Source: Nigrospora sphaerica (taxonomy: Eukaryota > Ascomycota > Sordariomycetes > Amphisphaeriales > Apiosporaceae). From it: a stretch of DNA of 64,000 nt. The notes under the pieces are model-generated. The model was not told the origin of the DNA, did no database searches, and saw only the letters and a list, made by a program, of their open reading frames with translations. The stretch is from contig JAGVVL010000002.1 in the NCBI GenBank assembly GCA_018287875.1, positions 6,386,001 through 6,450,000 of the forward strand, in the 5' to 3' direction. Positions 36,427-49,288 of the stretch are shown here, piece by piece. The translations under genes and the position numbers were made by a program. Each line of letters begins with the position of its first letter. The stretch's first letter is position 1.

Positions 36427-38636
36427 CACGATGAACCGGATGGGCGGCAGAGAAGGCGAACATATATGAGTCGGAATGGGTGCTGCTATCGGTGGCAGAC
36501 TATCCGCCCGTGGGAATGCTAGAGCAGAAGCCGTCGTGGCGGAATGGGGGCAGCCTCGAGAGAACCTCGAGACCTGCTTTGGGGGGAGAATCCGGTAGAA
36601 GAGAGGCTGGCTGGCTGGGCGTGCGGCTCGGGCGGTACGTACAACGGTCCTCTCGGCTCTCGGCGAGTCTTCCGAGGACAAGCAAGGGAGGAGGACGGAA
36701 ACAGGGAACGGGACCTGAACGAACGACTGAGAAGTGATCGCAATACAAGAAAGACAACAAAGGCAACGGAGATGTCACAAGTTTATCGCGGCATTATGGA
36801 GTATGAGTATCGATCAAGAACTCGGGTTCCGGCGTAGCTTAGAATATTAGCCCAAGACGAGAGAAGGGAAAAGTCCAGCCACGGATGCAGACCCCCTTAT
36901 CGAGACTGGGCAAGTTGTGCAGAAGCCTGTCCATTCTCGTCGGGGTACGGTTCGGTCCTGGTAATACTTTTTACTCTATTTTAAATGCAGTAGTACATCG
37001 ATACGATTCCGGCACGCGGCTTACTGCGGAATATTAACAACGCGGGCACACCCTTACCAACCTCTTGGCATCCGCGGGCCGCTAATTGTGAAACTCGCAG
37101 TCCGATTGGCCGCGCCGCGAGATGAAACGGTCAGACCAGGCGGTAACACAGCCCTACACGGATCAGCTCATGAGGCTTCAGCTGAGAGAAAGGAGGTGTT
37201 ACGCAGGCCCAGCGCTACCCACCATTCTTTCTTTCCAGCAGCCTCCCAGGGTCGAGCTGCTCTGTGTGCGGGACGAAAGATGTGGTTTGACCATGAGCGA
37301 GCTCCGAACTTTCTGTGCGGAGACGCTTCCCAATGACCGTGTTATGTGTCGGATAGGAGCCACGATGAGACCCCAGGAGTAGCACGGAACGTACTTACGT
37401 AATAGGCCATTTCCCGTGTCTGAAGCGAGGTGTGTATGCCTGTATGCCTCCTGGCTAGCCTCGGCATACGAGGCGTCCTGTTCATTTTGCTAGGTACCCT
37501 AGAGGCATCCAAATTAGCACAGGTACGTCCTTATTCGGGAGGCGGCCTGCCACTTATCTTACTTAACCAGTGGGTAGGTACATACAACGCATAGAACACG
37601 GATCTGTTGCTGTGATGCCGGCATGCAGGCATATGCAACAATGCACGAATATAGAAGGTCCGCATAGAGGCACTCGAGTATTTCCGGGCAAGTGCCCCAT
37701 ACCATCATAGACTGGATGCCTAAAACACGCTGTCATGGCGAATCCTTAGTTCGACTAACGTCACGTTGTGTGTATTGCTTTTGGGCCTGGCACATCCTGT
37801 TCATTGTGGCTTCCATATTTAGGGGAGCGCCGACACTCCTACAGCCTGCGTTCCACCATGTGCGAATTGATAGATACAAGGTTTGAGCCGAGACTTTCAG
37901 TGAAGACTTGCAGATGTGATGCGCAGCATTGGCTTCAGACAGTGGCCGACTCGGGCTGCTTTTGCAAGCATAAGCTAGTTGTATAATTGAATCTCACAGC
38001 ATCTACTCATTGTGGGGGGTGCAGGAAAGTCAGCAGAAGAAGCATGTGTTCTAAGTGATCCGGTTCATAACGTGTATATACCTAGTCCTGAAAGCAGTAT
38101 GCAAATCCTCGTGAGGTATGCACAGCAGCAACAGCAGAGCATCTTCCATATTCCTCGGCGCACAATTGACACCACAGCCGAGTAATGAGGCACCTTCTAA
38201 CTGGAGAACCACGAACGGATGTACTTCAGCCCTTTGTAATACGGAACACGATGCGCCGAGACTGCCTCCCAGAGTGTTAAAGTAAGTGGTCACGTCTGGG
38301 GATCGGGCATAACAGGTACATACCGTGTAAATCGAAGTACCCATTGTCACGCAAGCTCTCCCTCCCTTTGATGCCAGGTACTAACTCAGAATGGCTAGAC
38401 TAAAGTACAGGCTCGAGTACAAGGTACCTACCGAGACGCCGAAGGCAGCGGCTCCGACCACTCCACTAAAATTTCCGACATCTTCTCTTATCGTTGCCAG
38501 CCAAAGGAAAATAAATCTTCAATCGGATTGATACATTCGCATCGTGCTGTAAGCTGAGTGCACACGACCCGGCGCACACGCCGCACCATCTCACGACCCT
38601 TCGCAACCATCTGCGCAGAAGACACATCAGCTCAGG
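36427..38636. other. Divergent intergenic region between areB and KRR1
   Basis: About 2.2 kb without a recognisable gene. It should hold the distal areB promoter and the KRR1 promoter. TAGGTAC motifs occur at about 37.50, 37.58 and 38.42 kb. Confidence 0.55.
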
Positions 38637-40003
<1,367 letters not shown>

Positions 40004-40374
40004 GGTTGGATGCAGCGTTAATAGAGCCCGTCAACTACCAGGCGCGCCGTCACAGCCCCTGTGGCTTCTATGATACCCACGACAAAATGAAGAGAAACAA
40101 TCTATCAGCAGGGTATAGAAGTCAGCATGTGCCGGGCGCTTCCTCGTGGGTGGTTTTGACGGCTGATGTGGTTCCCACCCTGGTGCAAGGAGACGACGGC
40201 ATATCACCAGTGAGGCGAATACACGTTTCCGTCAAGCCCCACGCAGTGACGGGCCAGTCGATCACCAAATGGTCGAATGTTGTCTATTAAACGCCGGGTC
40301 CCTTTTGGTCATAATCCCTGGTATCATATCTACAGTTGGCTTATTCCAATCGTTGGTAGAGAATGAGAGGATGA
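40004..40374. other. Convergent intergenic region KRR1/ENP1
   Basis: The two 40S-biogenesis genes are tail to tail across 371 nt. Their 3' UTRs may overlap. I see no gene in between. Confidence 0.6.
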
Positions 40375-42205
40375 TTAGCTATCGACTAGCATAGTGTCAT
40401 CTCCGTCGACTATGGCGGCCTGTTCGAGGGGAACTCCTCTCCCACGGCCAGCGAGCAGCTCTCTCCGGACCTATTCATACCTGCGTTAGCCAAAAGAGCC
40501 ACTCCCCGGCGAAACGCGAGTAGCAAGAGGGAAGGGAAACACAACAAGAAAGAGAGGGGGGGGGGTGGCGCAAATACCTCGGGGCCGATGGTGTGGTGGC
40601 CGTGGGTCAACAGGAGATCCAGCAGGGCCTCTCGCTGATCCTCGGTGATATCGTTTCTGTAGCGCTGGGCGAAGGCCAGAAGGCACTGGTGCCAAATGAC
40701 GGGTAGTTTGTGCTGCATGGCCGCTCGTTCCTCGCTGATATCCATAGCGTCGCCCTCCTTGACCGCCGCCGGATCTTGCGAACGGAATCGCAAGAAGTGG
40801 AACACCAGGGCATCCAAGACCTGGTACGGCAAAGCATACTTCTTTTCGAGACTATGAGTATGCGGTCAGCATTACCTCTGGGACCTAGGTGTTCGTGACG
40901 GGCGGCCTACAGAGTTCTGATGAAGAGATTGGTGGCACCAGCGGCCTCCGTGCCCTGACTTGAAGCCTGCTCGGCGGCAATGTCGCAAAGTCCCTTCATC
41001 GCAGCGGCGGAATGGAGCACCGGAATCGATACGCGGGAGAGCACAGCGCTTATGATGGTGGCCTCGCGCAATGTGCAGCCGCCTGATACCAGGGGAAATA
41101 ATATTCCCTTCATGAACGAAGCGGGCTGTCGCAAACGTCAGCACATCCTCTTCACAGTGCGGGAAGCGGGACCTACCTTGTATAGAGCCTTCTTGAGACT
41201 GTTGAAGAGGTGGACGTTCAACTTCTTGTATTCGTAGATGTTCTCCCTCACTTTTTCTAGCACCACTCGCTCGAGGAACGCCTGGACCACAATGGGCTTG
41301 TGGCTGACGAAAATGCGGGTTGCTGCATACACAGCGTTAGGTGTCCAGTCATCTGGTTTAGTCAACTGCCACGCGAACCAAGTTAGTTATGGATTTCGAA
41401 GTCCGCCGGTGATCTACGACGCTCGAGACAGCCGTGCGTGCTACGGCGCGTGCGCGTGCGAGATATCAGGACAACACTGACCTCCAGAATTTGTTCCCAG
41501 TTAGGAATGGTGGGTAGTATTTTGAACGGTTTGGGCAACTGTCCGCTCCTGCAAAGGTTCGTGTGAGCAAGTCTTGCACAGGGCGTTGGGCGCAGCAACT
41601 CACTTGTAACGCGCCATCCACATGCCAATCTTGGTGTAAACCTCAACCACCTTGGGCGGCAGTTCTACTTCCTCGTCGAGTGGCGCAAGCTCGGCGCCCC
41701 CCTGCGCAGCGCCACCCTGCTCCTGGGCATTGATTTTGGCCATGATGATATCGGCCAAATTCATGCCAGCCTCTTGTTGTTCGCGATTTTGACCTCCCCA
41801 GCCATGCTGCAGAAGCGGGTCTTCGGCAGTGGGCATGAAGCGGTTGAACGTGGCAAGATCCTCGGGTTCAATCTCAAGCTCTTCTTCGACAACTTCGTCG
41901 TCATCGCCCCAAGCATCGTCGTCGCCGAACGCATCGTCGTCCTCGGCGTCCTCGAGCCGCGAGTCGTCGAAGCCGAAGGCATCAACCTGGCGAGGAGCTT
42001 TCAGTTGGGCTGCCTCGCTCTCCTCGGCAAGCTCCCGTCCAAGCTTCAGGATGTTTCGCGAGGCTTTGGCGTCAACGAAATTGTCGCGGCCGTCGTCGTC
42101 GTCGCCCTTGGATTTCCGCTTGGGCGCCTTGTTGCGCAGGATACCCGCGGCAAGGTATTCGTCTTCAAGGGGACGCGCCCTTCGCGCGGAGGGGGCTTTC
42201 GGCAT
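40375..42205 (-). CDS. ENP1: Bystin / Enp1, 40S ribosomal subunit assembly and export factor
   Basis: The 480-residue nucleolar protein acts in pre-40S processing and export. The six exons are 42205..41604, 41548..41482, 41365..41177, 41125..40911, 40851..40578 and 40470..40375. The N-terminal 160 residues are basic, then very acidic ([15 protein letters not shown]). The bystin domain follows: [109 protein letters not shown] and [16 protein letters not shown]. The last exon supplies [12 protein letters not shown] and [10 protein letters not shown], matching the conserved C-terminus. The final intron uses a weak GTATTT donor and skips a nearer AG. The start is the first in-frame ATG (MPKAPSARR). 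Confidence 0.95.
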
Positions 42206-42834
42206 GGTGGTCGATGGCGCAAGAGGAGTCTCGGACACCAGGTCTCTCAGCAGCGGTTACAAGTTTTCTATCGAGTTTCGACTTCTGGGCGGGGGGGATA
42301 GAGACTGGGCAGTTGCTCACACTAGTCCCGGGGTGCAAAGAATGTTCAAATCGAAAATCTATGGTTGCAGGTGGTTCCGAACTTTTTAGTGGGACTCTGG
42401 GCACCGAGGGGCACTCGATAAACTGATTCGCTCACCGGCTTTTATGATTAGCCCCATGCCAAGGTCTAGATTGACGGTGTCTGTGGTGCTTGGTCGTCAG
42501 GCTGTGCAATGCAATTATGCCGTTCTTTTATCAAGAACGGCAAAGTCACCGTCACTTTAATGGACGAAAGGTACGGAGGCGCGCGCATCCCGGCGCCGCC
42601 TGGAGGGACGGTCCCTAATGGGGCTGAAAGCAAAACCCTGCCAACGAGGTAGGTCCGTCCTTATGACGAACATCCGCCAAATGCCCCTCCCCCGCCAAAA
42701 AAGTGAGTCGCATTTTCACCAACACCAGACGTTCAGGTAGTAGACAACCTACCCGACGATACTTCGCCGACATCCACCCGCCCCTCCAACATCACCATCC
42801 CACTTGGGCCAGTCGCGCGGACTCACCTGCCACG
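42206..42834. promoter_or_regulatory. Shared divergent promoter of ENP1 and HGH1
   Basis: The 629-nt gap separates the two start codons. It carries a perfect 10-bp inverted repeat (listed). I see no obvious TATA box or coding potential. Confidence 0.55.
42518..42542. repeat. Perfect 10-bp inverted repeat, 5-nt loop, in the ENP1/HGH1 promoter
   Basis: TGCCGTTCTT and AAGAACGGCA flank TTATC. It lies 293 nt before the HGH1 ATG and 313 nt before the ENP1 ATG. It may be a dimeric protein-binding site or a hairpin. Confidence 0.65.
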
Positions 42835-44043
42835 ATGCAGACCGAGCTGGAAGAGCTTGTCGGCTTCATAGCGAACCCGAGCCAACAAATCCGGCTCATC
42901 GCTACCGAGAACTTGGTGCCGTATTCCACGTCGGAACCCGCGCTCTTCAAGACAGACAGCCTCACTCCCGTAAAGAATTTAAAACTGCTGGTCAACGACC
43001 ATCCGGTAAGCCCCCATCTTTGCCTGTTCCCTAGGGCAAGCGCATACAAGTCAAGTTTCTTACTGTGCCTTCGAGAAAATTGCCGAGCATGTCATCACTA
43101 TTTTGATCAATCTTTCGGCCGACCGCGAGATCCTTGAGAGTTTGGCCACCGACGACAAATTTCTCACCACCATCCTGAGTTATATCACAGTGAGTGAGAA
43201 TCTCGGTAGATGGGTGAATCCCGCTAATGCCACCCCGCCCCGTAGAGCCCATCGGAACCTAATGCAAACCTGCTGTCTATGCTCCTGGCCAACCTGGCCA
43301 AATGGGATGCGTTCAGCTCCATCATTAACCGAAAGCAACCCCCGCCGAAGGAGTTGGGCTCCGATGAATGCGTCATGAACCAGCTTCTCGACCTGTTTGT
43401 CAAGGGCGCCGAGGGCACCTACAACAAGGCGGCCGATTTTGACCACCTCTCCTACCTCTTTGCCGACTTGACCAAGCACGCCGAGTTGCGACAATACTTC
43501 GTCACAAAGCAGGAATACGACGGCGTGATCCCGATCACCAAGATCAAGGTCTTCACCGAGCACAAGTCCCACGTCAGGCGCAAAGGCGTTGCTTCGACCA
43601 TCAAGAACGCTGCTTTCGACGTGCCCTCGCACGCAGCTTTCTTGGATGAAGATGACATCAATATCTTGCCCTACATTCTCCTACCTATTACGGGCAACGA
43701 GGAATTTGACGAGGAGGAAACGATGGCCATGCTAAGCGATTTGCAACTCCTTCCCCCGGACAAGCAGCGCGACTCGGACCCGGCCATTATCCAGACTCAC
43801 ATCGAGACTTTGTTGCTTTTGTCTAGCACCAAGGAGGCCCGTGATCTCATGCGCCGAGTCCAGGTTTACCCCTTGGTCCGAGAAACCCACGCAAAGGTGA
43901 AGGATGAGGGCGTCCGGGAAGCCTGCGAGCGTTTGGTAAATATGCTGATGCGCGAAGAGACATCGGCTGCCTCAGCTGGTGTCAAAGAGCTGGGCCAAAG
44001 TGCTGAGGGCGAGGACGAGGATGAACAGGTTGTCGAGGTCTGA
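42835..44043 (+). CDS. HGH1: Hgh1, chaperone cofactor for folding of elongation factor 2
   Basis: This 360-residue armadillo-like protein helps fold translation elongation factor eEF2 in yeast. The exons are 42835..43005, 43076..43189 and 43246..44043. The N-terminus is MQTELEELVGFIANPSQQIR, then LVPYSTSEPALFK. The conserved blocks KIAEHVITILINLSADREIL, NLLSMLLANLAKWDAFSSI and VFTEHKSHVRRKGVASTIKN follow, with DINILPYILLPITGNEEFDE and the tail LVREThAKVKDEGVREACERLVNMLM region. The C-terminus is acidic. The first intron needs a GAG acceptor (43073-43075) to keep the conserved frame; no YAG in the right phase is available. The second intron is ordinary (GTGAGT, GCTAAT, GTAG). Confidence 0.93.
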
Positions 44044-44720
44044 TAGCCTGGCAGCGGTTTCCCGATGGTGTGGATGGCGTGGAGGTACGCTCCTCCTGGG
44101 CCATCCATCAGTATTCGACGAGGGCGACAACACCGCGAACAAGCTACAACGCCGGATGCCGTATGCGTGAGGCGGGTGAGCGTGAGGGTGGGAGAAGCAG
44201 TAGAATCACTGCTGGGCTCCTAGTCGGAGGCCTTGCGCTGAACAACCATGTCTTCCCGACCGTTCTTCGTTGCTGGGTTGCCCAAGTCACCAGAGAATCG
44301 TGGGCAACTCCCGAGCGTTTCCAGGCCCCGGCGCTCATGCTCCGGCTACAATATTTGGTTCCGAGCCAGCGCATCACCTGTCACACCCAGGATGACTCCC
44401 TGCGGCCTGCTTATGGAGGTTTTCGTACAGAATGGTACGAATCAACAGCAGTTCAGGAATTCTACGGCCCGGAAATTCCACTAACGAGAACATTCAAGCC
44501 GATTGGTGTTGAAGAGTAGTTGTTGGATAGCGTAAGCAAGTAAGCAAAATTGACGCCCCGCGCACCTAGATGACGGAGCATGGCGCGCATACGCTAGCGC
44601 AAATTCCTCTACAAGAGCTCTCGCCAGGCTCTACCTGAAGCCCTGGGTAGATCGTGGGGTTCGTTTCCCAAGCCGGCACCGGGCACGAGATGGTGATAAT
44701 GGCTGATGGGAAGCTTGGCG

Positions 44721-44728
44721 CACGTGGG
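44721..44728 (+). promoter_or_regulatory. Candidate Pho4/NUC-1-type box (CACGTGGG)
   Basis: The sequence GCACGTGGG matches the strong Pho4 site of yeast phosphate genes. It lies about 1.9 kb upstream of the permease ATG, which is far, so the link is tentative. Confidence 0.3.
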
Positions 44729-45440
44729 ATGGGGACACTGAGCCAACTTTGCTTATCTTTGTCGGGCACGCGGAGGCTCTGGTATCCCTGATTCGCCCAG
44801 CGCCAGACCCCTTTACTTTCCTGGTACGGCACCGTGCATAAGGACCAAACGCCAGAAAAGTACCCAACAGGGTCCTAGTCGAGAATCCCTGGCCAAGCAT
44901 TGCTTCTGAGCTTGGCAATGGTGACAAGCTTTTGCCACCCATAACGGGAAGGCTGCTGGGCAGCCGGCTTGGTACGCTTGACCGTCTGTCACTCCGCTTT
45001 CCCTTACGTCTATCCGAAGATTTATTCTACGGCAGATTGTCAAAGGCCGAGGCTGCACCCCAGGATGCGTATGCAAAGGGGCCGTAACCTTCCTGAGAGG
45101 TTATCGGGATGGGGCCTGAGAGCTGTCGCCGCCGGGGACATGGCCACGGGCTCTGCTGGTGGTCGTGAGGTGCACCGATGCTCCTCGTTTCCTTGGTGGC
45201 CTTATCATGGTCCGGTAATGAGACCGAGAGGCGAAAGCGAACGGGACAAGGCATATCACCTGATGTCCAAAGGAAGCTTGCTCCTTCAAACAGAGTACCT
45301 TGCTACTAAAACAGTTCACCAACTCGTCGCATCGGTTCGGAGGTCCTCCTCCACGCAAAGCATCCATGTACTGTATCCAGACTTACGTCGGGTCGCAACG
45401 AACACCTGGAGAATTTAACCAATCATGCCTCCAGCCTGGG

Positions 45441-45447
45441 AAACGTG
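45441..45447 (-). promoter_or_regulatory. Candidate Pho4/NUC-1-type box (CACGTTT on the minus strand)
   Basis: AAACGTG on the + strand is the complement of the CACGTTT Pho4 variant. It lies about 1.2 kb upstream of the permease ATG. It is weak alone, somewhat stronger with the site at 44721. Confidence 0.25.
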
Positions 45448-46610
45448 CCCGGAAGGGCAACTTCGATGCGTCAACCCGGCTTGGAAGGATAGATTCCTGC
45501 TGCTGACCAGAAATTCGATATCAGCCCGGCGGACGACATGGGCCAAGATGGGGTTTGTATGGGCGAGTGCTGCTGCGGCGACTGCCAATTCTCAAGGCCC
45601 TCGCTTGAACCGCTAAGCTTTACTCGAGGCAAATGTGCCTGGGTTGTACTGACCGAGCTATGTCCGCTAGTTCCGAGTGTGTTTTGGTGAGTGGTTCTAA
45701 TGGACTGCTCGCGAAATATACTTCTGTCTCTTTGGCGCGGTTGCAACACGCTTGGTCTCCATGGATCCCCGTCGGTCCGAGACGAGAGGACCTCGAGAAT
45801 TGACCAACGGCTCGTGAGCGAGGAAGCAAGAGAGGACCTCAGCCTGTTGGCCAAGGGATCCTAAACTCAGGCGGGCAAGGAGCCAGAGCCAGACATCCAT
45901 TAAAAACCGTCCCTCATCACTGATTGTTGCTTCAGCGTATTTCAGCGGACTGCCATCGTACCCTACCTACATGCATGCTTTATGCAGACGTCTGGCTGTG
46001 AGCATCCGTTTCTGGTTGGCCGAGACTGTGGAGCTTGAATCGTGGTGTCGCTACTTCAGCTGTAGCAACCGGCGACTCACGGTTGATCATCCTTCAGGAA
46101 ACAATAATTCACGAGGGACCCCTGCCAATGGGCCACGCGACGAGTGCGAAGAACTGTATGGCGTTGTGCCTGGCGTGTCACTGCTGAGCCCAACGTATAG
46201 CGAGTATCTACTTATCAAATACCACCGACCATCGTACTCCCCCTACTTGCCGGTTCACCACGCTTCTGAGCTGAACCGGAACCGAGGGAAAGCACACATC
46301 GACCCTTGCCCACAGCGATGCATGGGTGGACGGCAAGGTTAGCCAGTACTTAGGGGTCTATTGGCTGGGGGCAAGCCGGCTTTTGGAACCATTCCTGTGG
46401 GTGCGGCGTGAGCATGCAGCAAGGCGGCCTGTTTCGATTCGGTGCTATGATAAGAGGCATTCCGTCGAGTTGAATAACGACTTTTTCCTTTTGCCCTCGG
46501 TCCCCAACCCGTCCTACATTGGTAGCCGAGCCCCTTTCTTCGGACACGCCTCTCCATACAACTGTGGTCGCAGCATACTTGGAGAAAACGAGGCCAAAGG
46601 AAGCGAGATC

Positions 46611-48618
46611 ATGTCAGAAGAGCACGAAAACCCCAACACGGCGGCTGTGACCGGAACCGTGGTAGGGAATAGTGCATATTGTTACGACGATTTTGCCCAC
46701 ATACTGGATCCAAACGGGCGTCGTCGTCTCGCTCTCGCCGAGATCGACAAGGCGCCCTTCGGCTGGTATCATGTTAGGTACGCATGAATCCTGGCCATCC
46801 TGACTGCTGTGTTGCTGGCTCTAACAGAAGCATGCAGGGCCGTTGCTGTGGCGGGAGTGGGGTTTTTCACCGACTCATACGACATCTTCGCCGTTAGTCT
46901 GCTTACTCTCATGCTCGGCATCGTCTACTATCCTGGCGTCGGGTCGATGCCATCGAGTTCCGACAATGCGATCAAGTTGGCGACGAGTGCCGGGACCGTC
47001 GTGGGCCAGTTGACATTTGGCTACCTGGCCGACCACGTCGGCCGTAAAAAGATGTACGGCCTTGAGCTCATCATCATCATATTCGCCACGGTCGGCCAGG
47101 CCCTCAGCTCGGCATCGCCATCTATGAATGTCATCGGCCTCGTCATCTTTTGGCGTGTGCTGATGGGCGTAGGCATTGGCGGCGACTACCCCCTTTCCAG
47201 CATCATCACCTCCGAGTTTGCTACCACAAAGTGGCGAGGCGCCATGATGGGGGCCGTGTTTGCCATGCAGGGTCTCGGCCAGGTAAGTAACACAGAGACG
47301 GGGGAGAGCGGACCGTTCCCCGGCTGATGGTGTATGACTTCCTCAGCTCTGCTGCGCTTTCGTCATGCTATTCGTTACGCTCGGCTTCAAGCAGGCCCTA
47401 TCAGAGTCTTCCAAGCCCGCAAACTGCGACGGGTACTGCAGCGTGGCTGTCGACAAGATGTGGAGGACCGTCGTTGGCTTTGGTGCCGTCCCTGCTTGCA
47501 TCGCTCTCTACTATCGGCTCACCATCCCCGAGACGCCCGTGAGTCCGCCGGGGCCGAGGAACCGCACTGTCCGCATATACTAACGGTCTGTGCAGCGTTA
47601 CACCTTTGACGTGGGCAGGGATGTAGAGAAGGCCGCCGACGACGTCAAAGCCTACATGTCTGGCAAGGCCGAGGGGAACCCCGACGAGGTCGCCCGCGTT
47701 GCCGCTCGCAACGCCGCGCAGGTGAGCATGAAGATTCCCACAGCCAGCTGGTCCGACTTCGCCCGCCACTTTGCGAAACCCAAGAACGGCCTGTTGCTCT
47801 TGGGGACGGCAGGCTCCTGGTTCATGCTCGACGTGGCCTATTACGGCCTCTCTTTGAACAACGCCCTCATTCTCCAGATCATTGGCTATTCCGACAAGGA
47901 TGCGCACAGCACGTACGAGCGGCTATACAATACGGCCGTCGGCAACTTGATTATCGTCCTGGCTGGGGCCGTCCCTGGTTACTGGGTCACGGTGGCGACG
48001 GTCGACACGCTCGGTCGCAAGACTATCCAGATGGGCGGTTTCGTCATCTTAACTCTCCTGTTCATCGTGATGGGTTTCGGCTACGACCACATCAAAAACA
48101 ACAGCCCCGACGGGCTCCTGGCCATATACGTCCTTGCTCAGTTCTTTTTCAACTTTGGTCCCAATGCCACGACCTTCATTGTCCCAGGTGAGTTGGTCCT
48201 GATGTGCCGCGTGCTTGGATATGAAACCGGGGGAGACACTTTGCCCCACGTGCCTCGACGCGGGTCCTGACATGGAAGCCATACAGGCGAAGTCTTCCCC
48301 ACGCGCTACAGATCGACCGCCCACGGTATCTCGGCGGCCTCGGGCAAAATCGGTTCCATTATCGGCCAGGGGGCCATTTCGACACTGAGATCCCGCGGCG
48401 CGCCCCCGGGCAGCAAAGACACGCCTTGGATGAATCACGTACTGGAGATATACGCACTTTTCATGCTGCTCGGTTGCCTTACCACCTGGTTCATCCCCGA
48501 AACCAAGCGCAAGACGCTCGAGGAGCTCTGCGGCGAGGACCAGCCCCCTCCTGCCTCGCCATCCCCTGCCGCCAACGAGCCGGCGGCGCATGAATCCGTG
48601 CTGACGTACCCGAAGTAG
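46611..48618 (+). CDS. Pho84-type inorganic phosphate:H+ symporter (MFS, PHS family)
   Basis: This 575-residue plasma-membrane permease takes up phosphate with protons. The exons are 46611..46777, 46838..47282, 47347..47538, 47596..48187 and 48287..48618. The joins restore PFGWYHVRAVAVAGVGFFTD, the family's entry to helix 1, and IVPGEVFPTRYRSTAHGIS near helix 11. The hallmark GVGIGGDYPLSSIITSEFAT is near residue 165, and the MFS loop motif GYLADHVGRKKMYG is intact. SWFMLDVAYYGLSLNNALIL and TIQMGGFV are typical of the second half. It ends in the PETKRKTLEEL motif plus a Pro/Ala-rich cytosolic tail. About twelve membrane segments are visible. In the first intron the true acceptor (46835-46837) lies 12 nt after another CAG. 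It resembles fungal PHO-5/Pho84. Confidence 0.93.
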
Positions 48619-48879
48619 GGGACGAACAGGAGTGTTTGCCTGCTCGTTCGGCTTGGGGATCCGAGTTGGATATACGAGAACGTAAAGGAAACAGGAGATC
48701 GCCAACATGCTACGGCATACCATGTACCCGCCCGGCCATGACAGAGCCGTCTTATTACCCACGGACGAATACGCCCATAAGCAGCCGTCCCGTATTCACA
48801 AAACGTAGCTTTTCTCCTAAGCCCTCCCGCCGAGAAGTTGTTTATCACGAATGCGTAATTTCGACTTTGTTCTTGTCTG
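48619..48879. other. Convergent intergenic region (permease / DUF427)
   Basis: A 261-nt gap separates two 3' ends. Nothing else is visible in it. Confidence 0.55.
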
Positions 48880-49288
48880 TCAAGATGCCAAGTCAGTAGG
48901 GGCGTCGTTGTAAGCAAGGAGCGTTGCCTTACAAAAGGCCACATAGCCCTTGATCTTCTCGGCGGTTTCCTTGGTATCGGGGTAGTACCAAGCCGCGTCC
49001 TTTAAATCGTCGCCGCCTGTGGCTCCGCGGACGAGCCCCGCGTCAGTACAGACCGAGACCGGTGCGAAGCAGCGCATGGGCACCGGGGGGCTTGCCTTCT
49101 TTGACGAGGATGCTGTAGTAGTGGGCCTGGCCTTTCCAGGGGCAGTAGGTATGATGGTCCGAGGGGCGGAAGTACTCGGAGCGGATGGACGAGGGTGGGA
49201 AGTAGACGTTGCCCTCAACCAACTCGTACGTGTCCGTCTCGGCTACCGTGGTCCCAGCCACCACCGCCCGGGCGTGTCCGGAAGGCAT
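48880..49288 (-). CDS. Small DUF427-domain protein
   Basis: The predicted product has 113 residues and consists of almost only a DUF427 domain, a small beta-rich fold of unknown biochemical function. Exon 1 is 49288..49084 and exon 2 is 49016..48880. The text VAETDTYELVEGNVYFPPSS, YFRPSDHHTYCPWKGQAHYY and DLKDAAWYYPDTKETAEKIK is diagnostic of the family. The 67-nt intron needs the unusual donor GTGCCC but has a CTGAC branch point and an ACAG acceptor. It gives the in-frame join KEGKPPGGDDLKDAAW, as homologs require. The ATG at 49288 matches the family start (MPSGHARAVVAG). There is no targeting signal, so it is probably cytosolic. Confidence 0.85.

Larger units (their letters stand above)
44044..46610. 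other. Intergenic region upstream of the phosphate permease
   Basis: About 2.6 kb without a recognisable gene. The permease promoter is expected here, with two E-box-like candidates (listed). Open frames of up to about 150 codons lack family similarity and splice logic. Confidence 0.5.

Noticed and set aside
44070..46342. Open frames of about 120-150 codons between HGH1 and the permease
   Set aside because: They have no conserved motif, no coherent splice structure and mixed composition. I treat them as chance frames.
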